Assembly: GCA_016165875.1 (NCBI GenBank)
Contig: JABBOT010000003.1
Span: forward strand, 36,830,672 to 36,894,671
Source: Acanthopleura granulata
Taxonomy: Eukaryota; Mollusca; Polyplacophora; Chitonida; Chitonidae
Direction: 5' to 3'
DNA length: 64,000 nucleotides
The position numbers and the translations under genes are program-made. The notes below the pieces were generated by a model. The model was not told where the DNA came from and did not search any database. It was given only the letters and a program-made list of their open reading frames with translations. Positions within the stretch are counted from its first letter, which is position 1; every line of letters starts with the position of its first letter. This document shows, in pieces, positions 56,639 through 64,000 of this stretch.

Positions 56639-57613
56639 ATGGTACTCATGTTAAGGCGTTTGAGAAATCGCCTTGGGGCTAAGAGAGGGGTAGGGAAAGT
56701 GGTTTTGGCTGTGTTTGTATTATTTTGTTTGTGGTATATATACAAAGAACATCAGAGAAGTCAGTTACGAATTCGTAAGCATATTCCCAGGATTATTCAT
56801 CAGACTTGGAAAGTGGAAAAGTTGCCGGCCTCACTGCACACCATGGTGAAATCCTGGGAACGGAACCATCCAGACTGGGAATACTGGTTCTGGACAGATG
56901 AGAACCTGTGGGAATTGGTGCAGAAAAAGTTCCCAAAATACATGGGATTGTTCACTTCATATCCAACTGATATTGAACGAGTGGATGTGGCTCGATACAT
57001 GATCCTGTATGAATATGGAGGAGTGTATGCGGACTTGGATGTGGAAAGTCTGAAGCCATTGGATGATCTCATAGACGAGTATCCTTGCATTCTGGGAGAG
57101 GAACCTTGGGTGCACGCAAGGCTTTTTGACAAGCTACCTCGTATCGTCAGCAATGCAGTCATGGCATGTATTGAAAAGCATCCATTTTTTCTTCACATAC
57201 TGGAGAATTTACCCAAAAATCGTGAAACTCCTACGAATGCTGTAGTATGGAGGACTGGTCCTCATATGTTAACCCAGGAAATAGCTGCATACACTAAAGT
57301 GAGAAGAGACCCAAGCGATGTGAATAGCAAAGTTTACGTCGTAGACCATGAAGTATTCTTTCCCTTGCCTGAACCAATCAAAGAACTGCGAATGAAACAC
57401 ATGTGCACAGAGAAGCGAGAACTGGAACCCATCCAAAAAGGTGCCTGCAGGGCACTGAAGAAGATAGACTACACTTTTTCTGTCAGCGATAATTCCTTTA
57501 CCAATCATCACTGGATAGGCACTCATCGCAAGCATCTCACTCCTGGTTCAGACGATGCGATTGTTGCCATACTTGTCCCCCGTGTCAAAAGAAAGTTTGA
57601 TTTTCAGGATTAA
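56639..57613 (+). CDS. GT32-family glycosyltransferase with DXD motif, type II membrane protein
   Basis: 324 aa in one coding exon. A basic N-terminus is followed by a single transmembrane segment (about 21-36), typical of a Golgi signal-anchor enzyme. The domain begins with IPRIIHQTWK (49-58), the hallmark start of the glycosyltransferase sugar-binding region with DXD motif, then WEYWFWTDEN (80-89), DIERVDVARYMILYEYGG (111-128) and the nucleotide-sugar/metal-binding DLD (132-134) in YADLDVE. The end has NHHWIGTHRK-type residues. Relatives are yeast Och1/Sur1-type mannosyltransferases and animal alpha-1,4-galactosyltransferases; similarity is to the 'inositol phosphoceramide mannosyltransferase-like' animal proteins. 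Donor and acceptor are unknown, so no symbol is given. The first ATG in frame is 56639. Divergent neighbour of DRC12. A poly(A) signal follows at 57634. Confidence 0.88.
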   Translation: MVLMLRRLRNRLGAKRGVGKVVLAVFVLFCLWYIYKEHQRSQLRIRKHIPRIIHQTWKVEKLPASLHTMVKSWERNHPDWEYWFWTDENLWELVQKKFPKYMGLFTSYPTDIERVDVARYMILYEYGGVYADLDVESLKPLDDLIDEYPCILGEEPWVHARLFDKLPRIVSNAVMACIEKHPFFLHILENLPKNRETPTNAVVWRTGPHMLTQEIAAYTKVRRDPSDVNSKVYVVDHEVFFPLPEPIKELRMKHMCTEKRELEPIQKGACRALKKIDYTFSVSDNSFTNHHWIGTHRKHLTPGSDDAIVAILVPRVKRKFDFQD

Positions 57614-57633
57614 TTATTTTGCCATCAGTTCTT

Positions 57634-57639
57634 AATAAA
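57634..57639 (+). promoter_or_regulatory. Poly(A) signal AATAAA of the GT32 gene
   Basis: AATAAA 21 bp after the stop codon. It would give a very short 3' UTR; later signals in the AT-rich flank could give longer ones. Confidence 0.4.
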
Positions 57640-60600
57640 CAGTGTTTATAATATATAGCTGTGATTATAAATTTATGCATAGGTTCAAATATCTGTTAAA
57701 ATTGAGTTTCAAGCTTTTGCTAATTTTATGAATCAGGGCTATTGTTAATGACTTGTTGTATGTTAAGTAATGTTCAACATGTGCAAGCTTTATTCTTGCC
57801 AATTTAAGGGATGCAACTTTGACAATAACTTTGTTATGTAACCAGAAGACAGTTTTGCAGAGAACTGTATGTTCACCAGCATTCCCTTTTTGATATACAT
57901 TTATATTTATCATCATTCTGAATGCCCTGGAACACACGCCTGTATCCCAGGTCATATTCTTTAAAGTGAAATTTTTAGCACATGCCAGTCCATAAGATAA
58001 CCATGCAAGTCTAAAATCAGTTTAAAATTGTTACCTTTAGTTTTGCTTTCAGAAAGTCTTGATGTTGAAGTGGTGTTCGTATTGAAAAGTTTTATAGATC
58101 GTAACTAGAGGGGCCGCTGTGTGATGGTGTTTAATTGCTTAGTAGCTTTCTTGATAAACATTCTAATTTTTTTTTTTGTAAAATGAATAGGCAGGGCAAA
58201 TATTGTTTTATTACAGTGTTTGAAATCTTGTCCCAAAGACAGTGAGATATGCTCATTTTGAAACCTGTGGAAATAATGAAGAATTTTGTCAAGAGCAGGA
58301 AGAATTCAAGTTCACACTTTTTAAACTTTATTTTTATCAATACATAATATATAGATCTTGCAGCTCACATTTTAAGATTAAATCTCAGTTTTATCCCTGT
58401 AGCAGATATGCTAAAAATTACATGTACATGTAGTCGATGTCTTTTGTAAGTTTGTCTTTTTGAATTCTGTTTCTTGAGCTACAAATACTTCAGTTTTTAT
58501 GATTGTAAACCCAGTGCAACTTATTATATGGTCAGCGCTGACATTTTTTAAATTTGAAAGATAATGTTCAAAGACATTTCAAGACTCAGCTTAACTGATG
58601 TTTGTAATAGCCATTCAGAAATACTAGAAGTAAAAAGTCTTTTAGGGTAATAATTGATCAATAGAACTTTGAATTTTTAAATTGCATGTAGCAAATCTCA
58701 ATACTAGTATTGAACTACATGTACATTATATTATAAAACATTGTTTACAATTTAGACATTGTATACACTTATATATGCATGCACCATTTCCAAATTTTCA
58801 TTTGAAGTATTGAAAAGCTCCCTATCTAGGCTATATACTGCAAGATTAAAATTATTTTTTGGCGATACAGTAGTTAAAAAAGGCGATGCTGTGTGTATGT
58901 CCTATGTGTTCAAGTTGATGATGTCATGATGTCTTGGCAAGCAGGAATGATTACCACCCTTGGCAGCAGACTGACTAGTCACTTGCTTTATTGCTCTCTG
59001 ACAGTCAAAGGCAGTGATTTCATTGTTCACACTATCACTAGAACAGACATGATAAATAGTTTTGCTGTCAGTCTGGTGAAAAAAATCATGCTTTTGCAGT
59101 GTCTGACATTCCAAATAGAATAAATTTGATAAAATGCACAGTGGTCTTAGCAGCATCCCATGGCTTGAAAGTTGTCTGGGCTGCTTTCCCTTACGACTAT
59201 GATTGAATGTTCTCAGTATTAAGACTTAACAATGCAAAACCTGTGCTAAGGAAGTTATTTTCTTGCAAGCGTTTGTCTGTCTGCTTGTTTGCTTCATGAA
59301 AAAGTTATGAACAGAAATTTTGTAATCCCCATCATTGCAAGTTACAACACCAAGAATTATATGATCTGAGTCTGCAGAGCTGGATTTAGCATCCAAGTTT
59401 TTAAATATAAAGCTCTACAAGGCATCATTTTTAATTGGTTCTTTGGTTTCAGAGGAGTGATTGATTGACAGGACAATGTTCCTTCTGTAATCATAATGCA
59501 ATATTTATATTTTTATCTTTTTTTCTTTGCTTTGTATTTTTATATGCTAGTTTTGTTTGCCTTTCTATTTACTTGATTGTCCAATAAGCGAAATGAGTAA
59601 TTTGTTTTATTGTCCATATAAAGATATTGTTGTGTGTGTTATGCTGGTGAAATGAGATGAATGATATTTGTTTCTGTCTGTGTCACATTTCTACATGGTA
59701 ATCTTGAGAAGTGAAATGTGCAAATGCATGTTGTATGTTATACCCTAATTCTTTTAATATTTGGGACACTTGGTCTGCCCTTTTTGCCTGTAGAAATGTA
59801 ATTATAACAGGAATAGATAGTTTTCTTTTTCTCACATTGTTAGTTCATCTAATGAACAACACATGCATATCTTTACTTTTCCTCAAAACAGGGGAGAGAA
59901 ATCTTTTTTTTTACGTTCAGCAGTACTACATGTAATATTTGTCCTCAAAATTAGAAAAATTAAGGTAATCAAATGTTACAAAGCGATAATATCTGCTGCT
60001 TTAGAATTACAAGTTAATAATTCGTATGGTTAACAAAGTTGTTGTGCAGTATTGCACAGTATGCTAGTTTGATTAGGTTTTCTTTATTGTATAATGATTA
60101 TATTAACACAGCTTAGTTGACTTTCATTGATTTTTACAGTACCTTAAAAGTTTAACTGCTTATTTTTGTATGTCCTCTTAATTCTAGAACAAAAGTAGAA
60201 GCACTACAGAAATAATATCAAATGTCAAAAGTTTTCTTTTTATATTTCATATTGTGTCTCTGCACACAAAATATCTCCCATTGTAATAATTTTTGCATTA
60301 TGCATGAGTCAGTTATGGACTGTTTTATCATGAACTCTTCTCAGTCTTCCTTTTGTAACAGCTGATATAATGACATACGATTATGTGAACGTGTTACAGT
60401 TTTAATATCTGTGGTCGTAATCTAATGTTTTTATCACTTTGAGTCTACCAGTTCTATATGTGGCTCCCAGTGTTACCCTGATCTTGGTGCCTTTATTTGT
60501 ATGTTTGAAAACAGGGGTTATCCATGAGACATGTTTAGAATGTCACATTCCCTGTACGTTTCTTTGAAAATTTTGCACTGAACTGTCAAAAGTTAAAGAA

Positions 60601-62090
60601 AAGTCGAAAGAAGGCTCTTAATTTCATTTTTCTAGTCCATGCAATGGCAGTTTAGATGCAGAAAGATTTTCAAGATTGTGTTTATTGTAAAATAATGAGT
60701 GACCAGAGGAACTAAGATACAAATATTGCAAAGTGCACAAAAAACAATGCATATCTTCCCTGGTTGGAAAAGGTGTAATGAAATAAATTTGAAGTAAGGG
60801 TATTATATATATTCCAAAGATGTAAGTGAAAAGTTTTCCAACTCAGACGTACATGTACATTGGCATCTCAGTCTTTGCCAAATATGGTAAATGAAGTTGT
60901 GCCCAGTGAATGTGCCAAAAATGGTAAACTTTTTGCTCACTGAATGTGCTTCCATTGTCAATTTTGATTTGTTTATAAATGTGCATACATATTGTTTATG
61001 CAATGGTAATAGCAACCTGGGAAATATTCACTTATGTATTGTATGAAGGCTGTTAAAAAGCATACAATGCACGTTTCTACACGTATTCTGCCGTCAGCAT
61101 GATAAGGCAAACTTTCATTTGACCACATCAGATGTGTGGGAATTGGCCGTTAGAGTGCGTACTTTTGTGTGGACGCACGAGGTGGAGACTATGAGGTCAG
61201 GATTTTGATTTCGAATTACATTTTGCTTGTACATGATAGGCATATACATGTAGGGTCATTACAATGTTGTTCTCTCCTCTGTACAATGCCTGGCATGTTT
61301 GCTGATACTATCAGTTTCTTTATTAATTGCCGATGTGAGTTTGGCCAATAACAGATGTGAAAATATTTCATCTGCCTGCATTTGCACTGCTTCGTGCGCA
61401 CACGATACGATATAAGATCTTGTATAGAATACAATCAAATCATAAGGAGTGAACAGCGTAAAGACTTTAGTTCTCATGAAGAAATGTATATGGTGGCAGA
61501 TCTTGGTGCACACGTGTTATATGATCTTGAATACACGTGTTATAGGAAATTGTGCGGGGGGGGGGGTCCATTGGACATTATCTGTACTTAATATTCACTC
61601 TCTCTGTATATGTTTGAAAAGTTTACAGTGAGTTGTGCAAACTTTAACGAAATGGCTCTAAGGATGATGTTTCATCCATTAAACGTTGTCTGTTGGTCTT
61701 GAAGTCCGTTGTAGTACTGATGGGTGGTTGCAGGAATTCTTGTATACGACTGTAATGCATGGCATGATTTGCCGTGTAACGCAGAATTGTGACAAATTTC
61801 CATTGAATAATTTTATGTTAAAATTGTTACCCTATCAGTTTATTGCTATAATATACTGTAGTTTTTGTGTTCATGGGTGATTTGTAAAGGAGGATATGAC
61901 GTAAAATGCAATACAAATATTATTTAAATAAAATGTCTCAATCTTCTTGGTTATTGTCCAGTACCAGGGCTCAGTTTATCGATATAAAAGCTCCCTGGGC
62001 CCATGTGCACTTTACAAGCATCTAAATGCCTTGGTAACCAGCACTGTCAGCATTTACATCGCCATGGCAGAGCTCGTAACATTAAGAGGG
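57640..62090. other. AT-rich non-coding region downstream of GT32
   Basis: About 4.4 kb with only short chance reading frames. It contains repeated 'tacatgtacatgta'-like strings, a G run at 61556-61566 and an 'acacgtgttat' direct repeat near 61510 and 61533. Part could be an extended GT32 3' UTR. Confidence 0.45.
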
Positions 62091-62097
62091 CTTCGTA

Positions 62098-62180
62098 CAA
62101 GTGGGCCCTGGGGATCATTTCAACAACAAGTCTTAAATCTTAATATCTAGTCGCAAGTCCTAAGTTTAACTAGATCACGA
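62098..62180. repeat. Partial copy of the 30546-30714 fold-back repeat
   Basis: 'gtgggccctggggatcattt', 'acaacaagtcttaaatctta' and 'gcaagtcctaagttt' match the left half of the 30.5 kb element. It directly precedes the tandem array. Confidence 0.5.
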
Positions 62181-62190
62181 ATACAACAGT

Positions 62191-64000
62191 AGCTCAGTGA
62201 AAACTGACATGCTGTCACATCATGTTATGTACAAAATATGGCAAAAACAGTTACATGCAAAACAATCAAGGTGAGATATATCTCCCATGTAGCAGCCAAC
62301 CAGGATGTGTCAGATATTCAAATTGCTGCAGTAGTGGAAAATTTTCTCGGAAAGTCCAAGATAATTCACACACTGGTTTCTGTTGGTATGTATAACATGG
62401 GAGAAAAAATCATGTTGGCATCAAGTCAGATTTTGTCAAAAACTATCTGCATTCATCCATGTCACCTACCTGAGTACCATGCTGTAGACATAGAGACCAA
62501 AACGTGTAATCAAAATTGACTCTGTGCTGGCTAATTGTCACCACAGCTCAGTGAAAACTGACATCCTGTCTCGTCATGTTATAAAGATCATGGAAAAAGG
62601 AAGAAAAATATGACATAAGCAGTTCAATAAAAAAAAATCAGGTCAATCTATGTCTCCCATTGCACTCAAGGAGAACATGGTGCACAATAAAATCGCACCT
62701 CTGATGGCCTGCTTTCATGGAAGTCCATGAAAATCCACATGCCAGTTTCTCTTGGTATGTATAACATGGGAGAAGAAACCATGTTGACATCAAGTCAGGT
62801 TTCGTGTAAAAAATCTCCATTCCTACCTGGATGACATTTTGTTGGGATATGGTGCAAAACGCGCAATCAAAATTGGCTCTGTGCTTCCTAGTGCTCCTCA
62901 CAGCTTGGTGAAAAGTGACATGCTGTCACGTCATCTTTTCTACATCATAATAGAAGAAAAAATATCACATAAGTAGTTAAAAAAAAACAATCCACTTGAG
63001 CTATATATCCCACCTTGTAGCCAAAGGGGATGTCGCACACATTATAATCACTTCTCTAATGCTCAGTTCTCATCAGAAGACTCTCAAAAACCACATGCTA
63101 CTTTCTGTTGATATGTAAAATATGGGAGATAAAACCAACTTGGCCTCATAGCAGCTCTTGTGAAAAAAATCTGCATTCATCTCTGTGACCAATGCGACAG
63201 ACAGGCAAGGGAAGAGTTCATTCCCTTGGAAAGATTTCCACTTGCTCATAATTAAAATTGCCCCTGTGCTGGCTAATCCTCCTCACAGCTCAATCAAAAC
63301 TGACATGCTGTGATGTCATCTTATGTACATTATGACATAATCCAAAAAGATGGCTTAAGAAGTGAAATAATCAAAAAATTGACCTTTGTCTCCCATATTG
63401 CAGCCAAGGAGGATGTGTCACACATTCAAATCACTCCTCTAGTGGAACGTTTAAGCGGGAAATCCATGAAAATTCACATGCTACTTTTTGTTGGCATCTA
63501 TAATATGGGAGAAGAAAACATGTTGGCATCAAGTCAGGTTTTCGAGAAAAAAATCTCCATTCATCTATGTCACCTACCTGGATAACATGCCGTAGCCATA
63601 CGGGCCTTCACGGGCAATTGATATTACATCTGTCCTTCTTAATTCTCCATACAGCTCAGTAAAAACTCATAACCTCTGATGTTATGTTATCTAGACGATG
63701 ACTGAAGAAAAAAATATGGCAAAAGTGACTACATAGAAAAAAATCAAGGTCAGATATATCTCCCATATTGCAGCCAAGCAGGATGAGTCAGACATTCAAA
63801 TCACTCCTCTAGTGGAATGTTTTCGCGGGAAGTCCAAGAAAATTCACACACTAGTTTTTGTTGGAATCTTTAACATGGGAGAAGAAACCATATTGGATCA
63901 AGTCAAGTTTTGTGAAAAAAATCTCCATTCATCTATGTAACCTACCTCAATCATATGTTACAGGTATAGGGTCCAAAGCGTGTGATCAAAATTGGCTCTG
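62191..64000. repeat. Satellite-like tandem array, five units of about 354-385 bp, running off the window
   Basis: Units start with 'agctcagtgaaaactgac' or variants at 62191, 62545, 62902, 63287 and 63653; spacings are 354, 357, 385 and 366 bp. Each contains 'tctccca', 'cattcaaatcactcctctag'-type sequence, 'gggagaagaaa', 'catcaagtcagg' and 'atctccattcatctatgt'. Copies differ by perhaps 15-25% and small indels, so it is an old array. Some units have 80-90-codon open frames, but others are broken in the same frame, so I do not call genes. Confidence 0.9.

Noticed and set aside
62191..64000. CRISPR-like array
   Set aside because: Units are about 360 bp, degenerate and contiguous, with no short direct repeats separated by unique spacers; this is eukaryotic satellite-like DNA.

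Overview
The window is animal nuclear DNA: AT-rich and intron-rich, with five multi- or single-exon genes separated by long non-coding stretches full of short interspersed repeats. Gene content (GPR22-type receptor, HUNK-type kinase, NAAA-type amidase, cilium coiled-coil protein DRC12/CCDC153, GT32 glycosyltransferase) and a tRNA-derived SINE family with (AAAT)n tails suggest a marine lophotrochozoan, most likely a mollusc. That placement is inference from family resemblance; no mitochondrial or rRNA marker is present.

Layout. 0-3 kb: a dispersed repeat, a SINE and an intronless GPR22-like GPCR on the minus strand. 3-22 kb: about 19 kb with no gene I can support, only degenerate tandem repeats, microsatellites, SINE remnants and a tRNA-like sequence. 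22.7-30 kb (+): a HUNK-like Ser/Thr kinase reconstructed as eight in-phase coding exons (774 aa) with all catalytic motifs intact. 30.4-32.6 kb: a non-coding stretch rich in TGACGTCA (CRE) palindromes. 33.4-37 kb (+): an unrecognised two-exon gene (505 aa). 39.2-47.9 kb (+): an NAAA/acid-ceramidase-like lysosomal amidase, ten in-phase exons (348 aa). 48.3-48.8 kb: a large fold-back element whose arms carry tRNA-like sequence. 52.0-55.5 kb (-): DRC12/CCDC153, six exons (199 aa). 56.6-57.6 kb (+): a single-exon GT32 type II membrane glycosyltransferase, divergent from DRC12. 57.6-62 kb: AT-rich non-coding DNA. 62.2 kb to the end: five copies of a ~355-385 bp tandem repeat running off the window.

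The genes do not form an obvious pathway. Exon joins were made by eye: each junction keeps reading frame, uses GT-AG (one GC-AG) splice sites and reproduces the expected family motifs, and total lengths are close to the human proteins. Untranslated exons, transcription starts and most poly(A) sites cannot be fixed from the sequence alone.
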